The position numbers and the translations under genes were made by a program. From Papaver somniferum (lineage: Eukaryota; Streptophyta; Magnoliopsida; Ranunculales; Papaveraceae): a DNA stretch of 64,000 bases. The stretch is from contig NC_039359.1 in assembly GCF_003573695.1 (NCBI RefSeq), positions 74,414,783 through 74,478,782 on the forward strand, given 5' to 3'. Shown here in pieces: positions 10,741 through 20,923 of this stretch (position 1 is its first letter; each line of letters opens with the position of its first letter). A model generated the notes under the pieces. That model was not told where the DNA came from. It did not search any database and saw only the letters and a program-made list of their open reading frames with translations.

Positions 10741-10930
10741 AGGTGGAGCTCATGTGTCATTTCTAGCTTCAAATGTGGTTTAAGGGAAAACGAACCATGA
10801 ACCCTCAGTGTCCGAAGTGGTTCTCACTCCAAAATTAAAAGGATATATGATAAAAATTTGTAAAGATGAACCCTTTACATGTAAGATTCCGTCAGAATAT
10901 TTTCTGAAACCTTAAACAAACCCTCGTTTG
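10741..10930 (+). repeat. Degraded 123-bp copy plus partial 152-bp monomer
   Basis: GGAGCTCATGTGTCATTTCTAGC resumes the 123-bp sequence in the same orientation as at 8343, with in-frame disruptions. It then passes into a monomer-like TTTACATGTAAGATTCC segment. The array is therefore bracketed by the 123-bp unit. Confidence 0.7.
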
Positions 10931-10995
10931 GATATTTCTACCCAATCTCAAAAGGCCTGAATTTTTAAAATTTAGTGGTGGGTGTTAGAGAAAAT

Positions 10996-11140
10996 AGTTT
11001 TTAGCAGAAGTGAGAAAAATTTAGCATAAGTGAGAAAAATTTAGCAGACCCGGAGACCAAAATAATTTTTAGCAGAAGTGAGATTTTTTTGTAGAAGTGA
11101 ATAAAATTTAGCAGAAGTGAGAAAAATTTAGCAGAAGTGT
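10996..11140 (+). repeat. Short tandem repeat around TTTAGCAGAAGTGAGAAAAA
   Basis: About six imperfect copies of a roughly 19-20-bp unit (AGCAGAAGTGAGAAAAATTT and variants) lie between 10996 and 11140. Confidence 0.75.
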
Positions 11141-11149
11141 TTATAACTC

Positions 11150-11871
11150 TACGACAACTCTTAAGGGGGGTTGTAGAAGGTCTATTTATCTTTTTCTTCT
11201 TATCTTTTCAATCTCCCATCATAACCATCCATTTACATCATAACCGTCCAATTATTTTTTTTCCTTAACATTTTTTTTCCTCATCACTTTTTTATAAAAG
11301 TAAATGTAAAATATAATCAGACATGTAAATGTGGAAGGGTTGTTGGAGTCCCAGTTTTAGACAGAGGAGGTTCAGGTTCTTCGATTCACCTTGGCCTCAT
11401 TTTTTTTTTCAAAGTCAATTTTTCATTTTACAACCCTTGTAAAGGTTGTGAATATTGATCAGAAAAAAAAGCACAAATCTACCAATATTGTGAAGCCGGA
11501 AGGATGGTTGATGACTTGTGCTAACACACAGTAGGCCTGGGTTCGAATCTCTACAAAAACATTTTTCAAAATCAATTTTTTTTATCTTCAACAACCCTTA
11601 TGCGTGTTGCTATACAGTTATTCACTACCTTTAACATATGAGTTGTAAAGTCTAAAGGTGGTCACTTCTCTCTGCAACCCTTTTCACACAAATAGTTGTG
11701 ATTTTTAATTCTCGTCACTACTCTTTGGACCTCTTTGGTCCTAAGAGTTGGACGGTTTTTACTTTGACAACTTTTTCTTTGGAAAAATTTGTAAAATATG
11801 CTACCTTTTTTTACAACTTAAAATTACGAGTTGCCAATCTACAGTTGTAGATTACTATTTTTCCCGTAGTG
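11150..11871. mobile_element. CACTA-like transposon terminus and subterminal region
   Basis: The right edge reads TTTTTCCCGTAGTG, the reverse complement of a CACTACGGGAAAAA terminal repeat as used by plant CACTA (En/Spm) elements. Inward are many short ACAACY/RGTTGT motifs in both orientations (for example near 11153, 11440, 11590, 11640, 11690 and 11840), as in CACTA subterminal repeats. No left terminus or transposase was identified, so this may be a fragment or non-autonomous copy. Confidence 0.5.
11490..11575 (+). repeat. tRNA-like (SINE?) segment
   Basis: GGCCTGGGTTCGAATCTCT contains a good Pol III box B (GGTTCGAATC). A weak box A-like TGGTTGATGAC lies about 30 bp upstream. No clean cloverleaf was found; a decayed SINE or tRNA relic is the likeliest reading. 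Confidence 0.3.
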
Positions 11872-11872
11872 T

Positions 11873-12200
11873 TGGATTCTTATCACGACCAACATAAGCG
11901 ATAAACACACAAAAGACAAATAGTGAACAAAAATCAAACTTAAGATTTTTTATGTACTCAATAAACGACCCGAAAACTTCTTTATATAAACCAAATTAGT
12001 AAAATAACCCTGATAATACTCTTAACTTACTCACAAAGCTACAAGACTCCTTGATGATTAAAAAACTTTTGCTATAAAACTCTTACAAGAAATCTTAAAC
12101 ATACTAAAAGACTGAAATATAAACGTGTAATAAACTTTTAATTTACTAATTTGTAGTTGTGTCGAACCAAGCTAAACCTTGACAAAACTGGGTTCAATCA
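11873..12200 (-). repeat. LTR a of the gag-only array
   Basis: Starts TGGATTCTTATCACG on the plus strand, ends GGTTCAATCA, and abuts a minus-strand PPT. It is matched in order by 15881-16194 and 17055-17355. Confidence 0.65.
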
Positions 12201-12538
12201 TTCTAGCCCCTTTAAGACTCCCTTGCCCTGAAGGCATGCTTATGATATAGCCATCCCTCATTTGTCATAGATCAATAGATAACCTATTTACTTTCAATAA
12301 GGAATAAAATCTTTTGGTTACATGTATGTCCTCGAAACCATATCTCATTGCAATTACAACATTATTATCTCCTCCGTCTTTCCTCCACCTCTTATGTAGT
12401 CATTCATTTGATGAGAGGAATATTATCGGTGTTTACTAATGGTGTTGTGGTTTTAATATTAGATCGCATCGCCGGGTTGGAACCCTGTCGACCTAAGTTT
12501 ACTTTTTCATCTTGTAAACGAGCTAGACCTATGGGTTC
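12201..12538 (-). pseudogene. gag C-terminal remnant, left of the solo LTR
   Basis: The minus frame near 12404-12538 reads IGLARLQDEKVNLGRQGS, the end of a Ty3/gypsy gag core, parallel to 16391-16654. It continued at 15339 before the solo LTR inserted. Confidence 0.55.
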
Positions 12539-15333
12539 TGAAAAGACGAGGGTACCCAAATATACCACAATCTTAAACTTTTCCACCTATAAGTCCTCTT
12601 ACCGAAAGTGATTGTATATGGACTGAGTCGAGACAATACAACGAATCGGTATTCACACTTTGTGTGATCGTCTATGGATACGAGATCGAGACAATACAAC
12701 AACCAAAGTGTGATTACTTTATAATAGGTTCGGACTTAACCAAACTCTATAGGATCACTATCAAGTAATACGGAGTTAACGTTTGTGTAATTTACTTTAA
12801 ATTATAATAACAACAATTATAATTGCGGGAAACAAAAGTAAATGACACAACAAGATTTTGTTAACGAGGAAACTGCAAATGCAGAAAAACCCCGGGACCA
12901 AGTCCATAATTGAATACTCCCAGAATTAAGCCGCTATACAAAATCAAACCAACTTCGTATAGTTGAGACCAAGTAACTAAACATATAGTTCACCTAGTTT
13001 CTTCAGTATACCTGCGCTTCTGACATTCTATAAGTGCACGCACTGGAACAATTCCTTTGGTTCGTAGTCCAAACAGTAAAGGAACAACAAATATGTTCGG
13101 TAATAACTCTTTTCAATCTCAGTGATATGAGTTAGACAAAGGCTCTTATGTTTAATCCAATAAACTCCTTTGTCGGATTTAGATCAATCTATCCAACAAC
13201 TACCAAAGTAGCAGAGTTTAGACTATGCAATCAATCAAAATGGAATCTACCAAGACACTATATGATGATGCCGATCTACACAACTAATCAATCAAATCTA
13301 TCAAAGATAAACAGATTATAGTTGGATCCCAGCCGATCAAGTTTTGTGCACACCAAAGATTATGAACCCAATTAAGAAATCTTCTTTGTCTTCAAATCTT
13401 CTTAGATATTTAATAAACACCTGCACACTACAACTTGAATCTCTTGTGATCAATCACGCACAGAACGGAGTCTGTTAACAATGGATTATCACAAGATGTC
13501 TTTAGGTCTACAAACAGTTCTAAAGATCCCGTCGACACTTCGATCTAGTTTGAGTGAATCTTATATCAGAAGAGAAGATTCTCAAGAATAAACAAACTAG
13601 GTGCAATCAAAGTTCAATAACGTTAGTCAATCAAATCAAATATAAAACTAATAATACTGCAATTATCTAGTTTCCCACCAACGGTACTCGTAGAGCTTCT
13701 TGATCCCACAGAAGTCTTTAAACGAGCGGTCGTAAGAGATTTCGCCTAATTAGGGTACTTTCCTCTCCAAATAGACGGCTCCACCAGTAAGAACATAACA
13801 AGGTAGTTTTACTGGCTCTTAGGATAGTTTACACAAAATGCAAACTTGGATATTTATAGAACAAGGAAGTTCAAACACCAAGGGATTTCCAAAACCAAAT
13901 GTTCTCAAGATATGCAGTACATTTCCAAATTCGATTTTCATCATTCCTGGAAATGCTATGTCCAAAATAACCAAAATCTCACTAGAAAATCTTCAATTCG
14001 TAAATGCACATTACCAATTTTTATTTTCCGAAATATGCGTTTTAATTGCTGGTAATTAAAAGCATATAAAATTAACAACCTTAATTAAAAGATTCTCAAC
14101 TGATTTTGGTCCGAGATCTTCTTGAGTTATTAAGGAATATATTTGAACAATAAAAGATAAGAGTTACTGAACATGTTCAAAGTATGTCGACATCTTATTT
14201 CTTTGTAAATCCTCTTTCATATTTACAATCTTGGAACCGATTATACCACACTTCCAAACAAGTTTATAATTGGTTCATCCGACTTCCAAGAACTATGTGA
14301 TTGATCAAATATCAATATACTAATCATGGGTTTACGGTTCTACCAAACACAAAGATCGGTTCTACCTTAATATGGTTATTGGGACCGGTTACATCAGTTA
14401 CCAGGATCGGTTACGTTAATTACCAGCACCGGTTACCATATTCTCATGGTATTACTTGTGTTCGGTTACACTAGTCACTAGGATCAGTTACACTAATTAC
14501 CAGGACCAGTTACGCCAATTACAAGGATCGATCACAACTCTTTTGTGATCGGTCACACCAATTACTAGGATCGGTTACACCAATTACTAGGATCGGTCAC
14601 ACCAATTACAAATATCGATCATACCATCTAAGGTGATTAATTAGGATCGGTTACACTAATAAAAGTCATACCAATACATAAATCAGGCACTGTGAATAGT
14701 TTTACCAAGATATATAACAAGTTATGATCGGTTCTACTAACTCACACATATTGGTAATCCAAAGACATGCAATGAATAACAATACCAATAAGCCTAGCGA
14801 TTTCCCTTTCGATTCATAAAACAAGTTCATGAATGTACTTCCTTTAAACAAATGTAAACATTGTTTCCTAGGATGAAATCTTCACCTTTACCCATACACA
14901 TAATCACAATAGCATTCAAACGATTATGTCGATGTCTTATATACGAAGTTCAAAAGATAAGCGTTATACTTCGTATTCTATTTTCTTAACACTATGTCTT
15001 TTAGAGTATAATCATTCACAGCTTCGTAGTTATGTTTTCAATATAGCACGACTTGAAAGATACGTTAGGAATGAAACAGTTCAAGTCACAATATTACTAA
15101 CCTTAAGAGGAAGGATGATGTCGTCGATGTAGCTCTTTACTTCTTCACATTCTTCAAGTCTTCAAGTAATACTTGTACATCTCATATCCTAATAAATTTC
15201 TATTTTGACCTATACGAAGTTGACTCTAATACATAATCAAGCGACTCTTTCATTGTGTTTTGATTCACTAAAATATGACAACCAAACTTGACATACCAAC
15301 GCTTGGTGGGTTCAACCGAGCTATGCTCTAACA
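12539..15333 (-). repeat. Solo LTR, 2.8 kb, copia-like
   Basis: On the minus strand it runs from TGTTAGAGCATAGCTCGG (plus end 15333) to GGGTACCCTCGTCTTTTCA (plus start 12539), so it has TG..CA ends. Flanks are GGTTC (12534-12538) and GGCTC (15334-15338), a 5-bp target duplication with one transition. Joining the flanks restores the gag sequence seen uninterrupted near 16515. No internal coding region is present. LTR length and end motifs resemble large plant copia (SIRE-type) LTRs; the family name is inference. Confidence 0.7.
14385..14660 (+). repeat. Minisatellite with ~22-bp unit inside the solo LTR
   Basis: Degenerate tandem copies of GGATCGGTTACACCAATTACTA, about ten or more, with small insertions. 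The best-preserved pair is at 14568-14611. Confidence 0.75.
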
Positions 15334-15338
15334 GGCTC

Positions 15339-15860
15339 GACTAAGGAGTCTGGACTTAACGCTTTCACTTTTAGTCTAACTTCATCTTTCATCCCACTAA
15401 CATAATTTTTTTTGCTCCGGATGGTATTCACAAGATTCGAAAGTCGTTCGAATTTCTTTTAATAATATATTATGATATTAAAATTATTTTAATTGATCTT
15501 CGCTAAGGCCACCCCTAAATCGTCATATTTTGTGCAACAAAATATTTTGAAGAAAAATGCAGAAAACCATTCCTAAAAGATTGTAACTCCTTCCACTCAA
15601 GATTGATACCCGCCAACTGCACCTATTTCGGTTGAAATATTTCATAAACACAAAGTGCAACTCAGCTTTATATAATTGACCTACAAGATTAGTACCTTCA
15701 AATCGTTGAAAAATCACCTTATCTCCACTATTTGATGCCATATCTTTCTGCAACAATTTCTCTAATTGTTCAGCCAATCGATAGCTTGATATATCCATCG
15801 CAGTACTCGAGTTTTATTTTTTTTGTGATCAAGTTTCGGTTATACAAGAGCAAAACCTTT
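15339..15860 (-). pseudogene. gypsy gag N-terminal remnant
   Basis: The minus ORF 15798-15523 (91 codons) reads VIFQRFEGTNLVGQLYKAE, matching the FDGTNP..W..KAE start of plant gypsy gag cores. It lies just inside the PBS (minus TTGGTATCAGAAAG, about 15861-15875). Stops and the solo LTR insertion interrupt the rest. Confidence 0.55.
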
Positions 15861-15880
15861 CTGATACCAATTCTAAGAAT

Positions 15881-16194
15881 TAGATTCTTATCACGTTCAG
15901 TAGAAGCGATAAACACACGAGAGTTAAACAATAAACTTAAGATTTCCTCTGTATGCAGAAAAAGACCTGACAACCAATTTATATAAACCAAAACAGTAAA
16001 CTAACCCTGATAAGACTTTTATCTAACTCATAAAACTCCAAGATTCTTTGGGGATTAAAAAACTTATGCGATAAAAATATTACGAGGAATCTTGAACATA
16101 TTAAAATACTGGAATATAAATATAATAGACTTCTAATTCACTAATTGTAGCTGTGTCACACCAAGCTAAACCTTGTCATAACTGGGTTATATCA
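15881..16194 (-). repeat. LTR b, shared between the two gag copies
   Basis: Plus start TAGATTCTTATCACG (TG mutated to TA), end GTTATATCA. It carries a PBS on its left and a PPT-like run on its right, so it serves as 5' LTR for the left copy and 3' LTR for the right copy. Confidence 0.6.
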
Positions 16195-16390
16195 TTCTAC
16201 CCCCCTTTAAAAATGCCTTGTATTGAAGGCATACTGATGATATAACCATCCCTGCTTTATCACCGATGCCCTCTTCACTTTCGATAAGGAATATAGTATT
16301 ATTCATACATTTACGTCCTCAAAACCATCTTTAATCGTAATTATAACATAATTGTTTCCTCTGTCTTTCCTCTGCCTCTTCTTTAGTCAT

Positions 16391-17038
16391 TCATTTGATG
16401 AGAGAAACATGATCGGTGTTTACTGATGGTGTTGCAGTTTTAATATTTGATCGCACTGCCAATTTGGAGCCCTGTCGACGTAATTTTAAATTTTCATCTT
16501 GTAAACAAGATAGACCTATGGTCTCTGCTAAGGAGTTTGGACTTAACGCGTGCCCTTCTTGTCTAACTTCATCTTTCAACCCACCAACATAACAACTTAC
16601 CAAAAAATCTATGAAAGGTCGTCCACAAGATTTTGTGCTTCCAAATCTTTTCAAAAAAGATGCAGATATCCCTTCTCAGTTAGGGTTAAGTGATATTTTT
16701 TCATCCACTTAAACCATTGTAACTCTTTCCGGCTCCTCAAGGTTAATACCTGCCAATTGCGCCGGTTTTGCTAGAGATATATCATAACATTTAAATTATA
16801 ATTCAGCACGATATAACAAACCGTCAGGATTAGCACCTTCAAATTGCAAAAAATCACAATTCCATCATTAGGCGTGTTACAGACTTCACCCGTTTGACTG
16901 TATCTTTCTCCAACAAATTCTCCAATTGTTGTGCCAATCGATTGCTTGATATAGACATCTTGGTAACTCGAGTTTTTTATTGCTCAATGAATTTTCTTTT
17001 TGGTGACTGAGTTTTGTTCATACAAGGAGCGAAACCGC
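16391..17038 (-). pseudogene. Second gypsy gag remnant
   Basis: The minus ORF 16654-16391 contains VGGLKDEVRQEGHALSPNSL and ETIGLSCLQDENL, the conserved end of a Ty3/gypsy gag core. The part toward 17038 is the degraded N-terminus next to the PBS at about 17039-17054. No pol follows. Confidence 0.6.
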
Positions 17039-17054
17039 TATGATACCAACAATT

Positions 17055-17355
17055 TGGATTCTTATCACGGCCAGTAGAGGCAATGAGCACACAAGAAACA
17101 AATGATAAACTTAAGATTCCTTCTGTATTTCAATAAAAGACCCGACAACATAGTTATATAAACCAAAATAGTAAACTAACCCTAATAAAACTCTTAACTT
17201 ACTCCTAAAGCCAAGAGACTCCTTAAATATTAAAAAACTCTACAAGGAATCCTAAACATACTTAAAAACTAAATTATAAACCTAATAGACTTCTAATTCA
17301 CTAATTTGTAGTTGTATCGCACCAAACTAAAGGTTGGCAGATTCGGGTTCCATCA
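17055..17355 (-). repeat. LTR c of the gag-only array
   Basis: Plus start TGGATTCTTATCACGGCC, end GGTTCCATCA. The 5-bp flanks of the array (11868-11872 and 17356-17360) do not match, so its original insertion limits are unclear. Confidence 0.6.
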
Positions 17356-18734
17356 TCTTCATATAGTCAACCATTAATTTCATGAGCTATAATGATGTTG
17401 TCATAGATATTTCTGTTAGGGACAAAAATACACTATCACGGTGAGATGATTGTTACTCAAGAGTATAAACATATATTCCAATTTCTGTCACTTCAGTAAT
17501 TTTTGATTCAATATCAGATTTCGGGTTAAAATTACAAATTAAGGTTGCATGGTGAACTCATAGCCATAAACACATTTTGATCCACAAAACATAATCAAGA
17601 TCATGGAGTAGATTTTAGGTTTTAACAAAAAAAATTTCTAAATCGTGATACTATTGTACTCACAAGCTATATGTTGAATTATAATTATACATTTTAAATC
17701 ACAAGGTACTTTTTAATACTTTACGAATTTTTTTGGTCAATCAATAATTTTCCGCAATGAAGTAATTTTCGGGTTCTTTTCTTTCTCTAACGCTGTTAAA
17801 TCATTTGCGATCCAGCAGCCTTAGGGCCAATCATTTTGATGTTTTTGATGTCAGCAAACTTAGAGCGAAACCATGGTTAAATTCTCATTTTTAGTTGATT
17901 TTTTCATGCTCGTATTTTTAGCCGTCGTATGTTTAAAAAATACAAAAGAAAAAAAACAGTGAACTTAGTCTCAGACATGACTAAAAGATGAATTAACGAA
18001 AACTAATTTCACCTTTTTGATAATTGTTACTCTTTGTTTTGTAGTACCATTAAAATATCAAGAATAAACGTGAGGACTCCTAATTCACACACATAAGTTT
18101 GCTGGTGTTTTAAAACAAAGACAACCTTATATCATATGTTGGCAAAAAGAAATTAGATTGAGATCTCTTACATACTTATATTATTATGATTATACTGAAG
18201 TGGAGAGTTGAAGATTATTGGAGAAATAGCTGGCCCGGTCACTGTTATGCATTTTGTTTTCGCCAGGCTTGAAATATCTAAGAGTATGCGTACAAGTTAC
18301 AAGAGCCTAAGGATCAAAATTATCTGGTTTTCTTATCTCGGTGAACATGTATAGATCTTATGAAAGTTTGCTTCAACAATGACATTTTAAAATATCTTTG
18401 ACCAACTCGTTCACATTATCTTCATTTTAACATGTAAGAGTACTGCAGTTGTCGCAAATATAAAGAAGATTTTTACCTCATACAATAAATATAAAGACAC
18501 GACCGACATGAAAAATCAACTAAAAAATAAGATAGTTTAACTGTGGTTATTTCATAATTTGTTGACATCCTAGATCAAAGATGATCGAGCAACACTGGAG
18601 CAAAAATTTCCCCCTAAATTTAGGTCCCTAGCCCCAAACGGATCAGGGTCACAGAGGCATTGCCCGACACGAAAAGTAACGCTAGCACTGCATTTGGCAC
18701 GTGGCAATCCAACGGTGATCTTCCAATTTGTTAC
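17356..18734. other. Spacer without recognisable gene
   Basis: AT-rich, with no ORF above background and no recognisable repeat. It leads into the first SNF7 unit. Confidence 0.5.
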
Positions 18735-18773
18735 TTCAACTTATCTCACATCCCAATACTTAGTATCGGAAAC

Positions 18774-19060
18774 GGCTCAGCTAGTCATACCCGTTTTTCA
18801 AAGGTTGATGCGCTTCAGAAGGTCCCAGGTTCGAGCCCCCGATGACGCAATATTGGAGTATTTGACATGGAAGGTAGAGTTAGCTTACCCGTTTGCGACA
18901 TAATCAGCCCCTATCCGCTTCAGCATTGTTGGTTTCTCATGAGGTTCGCTGGTAAATTAGCACAACAACCTGTTCAATTAGATATGCCGTTGGAGCTTAG
19001 CTTGTTAGGCTTCCAACAAGTTTCATCTAATATTCGTTATCCAATAATAATAATATTTAA
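18774..19060 (+). mobile_element. SINE-like insertion in unit 1
   Basis: Units 2-4 pass directly from GTATCGGAAACTG to TTTAAGATTTTG. Unit 1 has about 290 extra bp here, with a box A-like GGCTCAGCTAGTCA at 18774 and a box B GGTTCGAGCCC at 18828-18838. That is the internal promoter layout of a tRNA-derived SINE. The right end is a short AATAATAAT tract. Target duplications were not resolved. Confidence 0.5.
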
Positions 19061-19145
19061 ATTTAAGATTTCGTTTATATTTTATTTTCCTGTTTTCAGA
19101 AGTCCCCTCTCCTTCTTGTACTAGGTCTAACGAGGACGGACTCTG

Positions 19146-19152
19146 TATAAAT
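19146..19152 (+). promoter_or_regulatory. TATA box of SNF7 copy 1
   Basis: TATAAAT, followed by a CT-rich 5' UTR. The equivalents in copies 2-4 are at 22764, 26815 and 30839. The leader is spliced: the UTR intron is 19264-19377 in copy 1. Confidence 0.65.
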
Positions 19153-19424
19153 CCCATCGATCTCTTCCCGGAATTTTACCAAAACCCTTTTTTCTTCTCT
19201 ATATTTAATCTCCGTTTCATCAAACCAATTCTCTTGCTCAATCCCAAGTTGTTTTTTTTACAGGTCAGTATTTGAAAGTGTTTGTTCTTATTGTTGATTG
19301 AATGGTTAATTACAATGAAGTTTAATTATCTTGATTTTAGGTCCCTTTATTGATTTATTTGAACTTTTTGTGATCAGAAGAGAATAATAAGTGAGGGGTT
19401 TGTCGTAAGTAGAGAGAATCAAAG

Positions 19425-20923
19425 ATGTTTACACGGATTTTTGGGAAGCCTAAGCAGGAGCCAAATGCTCTATCATCGTTAGCTAAGTTGCATGAGGTAA
19501 GGTAAACGTTTTGATCAATTTTGTTGATATATGTATTGGGTTTTACTCTTTTGATTGAATTGAGGTGAAATTGAGGGCAAGAATTTCTGAAAATATTAAG
19601 CTCATTGATTATTTGTGCTGCTAACCATAGTTTATTGAGCTTTTAACCTGTATTATATGGACATCAGACGCTCGAAATGTTAGAGAAGAAAGAGAGTCTT
19701 CTTCTAAAGAAGGTTTCTGCGGAGGTGGACAAAGCTAAAGAGTTTACCAGAGCGAAGAACAAGAGAGGTATGTATGTCAACTCTACATTTTGGTTCTTAT
19801 TTTTGGAAAAGTATTTCTCACGTCAAGGTTTCTTTACTCTCACTGGGATGTTTATGATTGAATAGTTTTGTTTCCCTGTAAGTTTGTACTATGTTAAGCT
19901 AAATAGTCTAGTTCTGCATCTTTTAGTTGTACTTAATCAATATGGCGTGGCAGAATTAGGTTGGTCAAAGTCCTTAAATTGTTGTGTATGCCCTATGTCA
20001 ATTCTTTTATGTAAAGCACAACAATTCTTTTATGTAAAGCACAAGAAAGTAATTATCTACATAGGTAGATAACTTATGCCATCTTATTATCATGGTGCTG
20101 AATCAGCTATTAATTTTAACATGTACTATGTTGTCGTGTAGCTGCTATAACCTGTTTGAAGAGGAAAAGGCTGCTAGAACAGCAGGTCGAGCAACTTGGA
20201 AATTTCCAATTGCGAATTCATGATCAGGTGAACATGCAATACGAAGTCTCTTAATTGTCCAAAATTTGCTTCAAAATAATCTTGATGATCCTCCAAATTG
20301 GTTTCAAATTCTCAACATTATTAACTTAGGGTTGGATTCCAGATGATACTGATTGAAGGTGCAAAAGCTACAACAGACACTGTTGATGCATTGAGGACTG
20401 GAGCAGCTGCTATGAAAGCTATGCAGAAAGCAACGTAAGTGGCAGCATAGTTGTCCTCTCTTCCACTTTGTCCTGGGTAATTAATGTTTAATTCCTTGTA
20501 ATATTAAAGCGGAATGTCATCTTATTTACAGTAATATTGACGATGTCGACAAGACAATGGATGAGATCAATGAGCAAACACAAAACATGAAAGAAATTCA
20601 AAACGCACTGGCAAATCCTATTGGCTATGACTTTGATGAGGTAACCTGATATCGCCACTCATTATAGTTTCTTCATTTTCCCAATAACCTATTTATAGCT
20701 TTTAAGAGTCGAAACATCTTATTTGCTGCAGGATGAATTGGAGGCTGAACTCGAGGAACTAGAAGAATTAGAGTTGGAGGAGCAAATTCTTGATACAGAA
20801 ACAACTTACCCTGTACCTCCAGTCCATGTCCCACAAGTAAATCAACCAAATCGTCGTCCTCTTAACAAGAACTCCAAGGAAGAAGACGAGTTCGCCACAT
20901 TAGAGAAAGAGATGGCAATCTAA
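19425..20923 (+). CDS. VPS32: SNF7/VPS32 (CHMP4-type) ESCRT-III subunit, copy 1, intact
   Basis: ESCRT-III core subunit; the family polymerises on endosomal membranes during multivesicular-body sorting. Six coding exons with GT-AG borders: 19425-19496, 19668-19767, 20142-20227, 20343-20434, 20532-20640, 20732-20923. They sum to 651 nt, 216 aa plus stop, the usual length for plant SNF7. The N-terminus MFTRIFGKPKQ, a basic first helical pair (AAITCLKRKRLLEQQ), the conserved GAKATTDTVDALRTGA block and NIDDVDKTMDEINEQ identify the family. Then come an acidic segment (DELEAELEELEELELEEQ) and a C-terminal helix (EEDEFATLEKEMAI), the position of the Bro1/ALIX-binding helix. Exons 1-2 and intron 1 differ from the other copies; intron 1 is about 490 bp shorter. 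Confidence 0.9.

Larger units (their letters stand above)
11873..17355 (-). mobile_element. Gag-only gypsy array: LTR-gag-LTR-gag-LTR, interrupted by a solo LTR
   Basis: Three related LTRs of about 300-330 bp (11873-12200, 15881-16194, 17055-17355) lie in the same orientation, with gag remnants on the minus strand between them. Next to the second and third LTRs is a PBS (minus TTGGTATCATAGC or TTGGTATCAGAAAG). PPT-like purine runs (minus AAAGGGG) border the first and second. No protease, RT or integrase is seen, so this is a tandem of non-autonomous or deleted copies sharing LTRs. The left copy is split by the solo LTR at 12539-15333. Confidence 0.65.

Noticed and set aside
13838..14059. Two overlapping ORFs of about 70 aa
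   Set aside because: Inside the solo LTR, overlapping in two frames, no recognisable features.
20723..20923. 66-aa ORF taken as a separate acidic protein
   Set aside because: It is the last exon of the spliced SNF7 gene, preceded by a clear acceptor site; its in-frame ATG is incidental.
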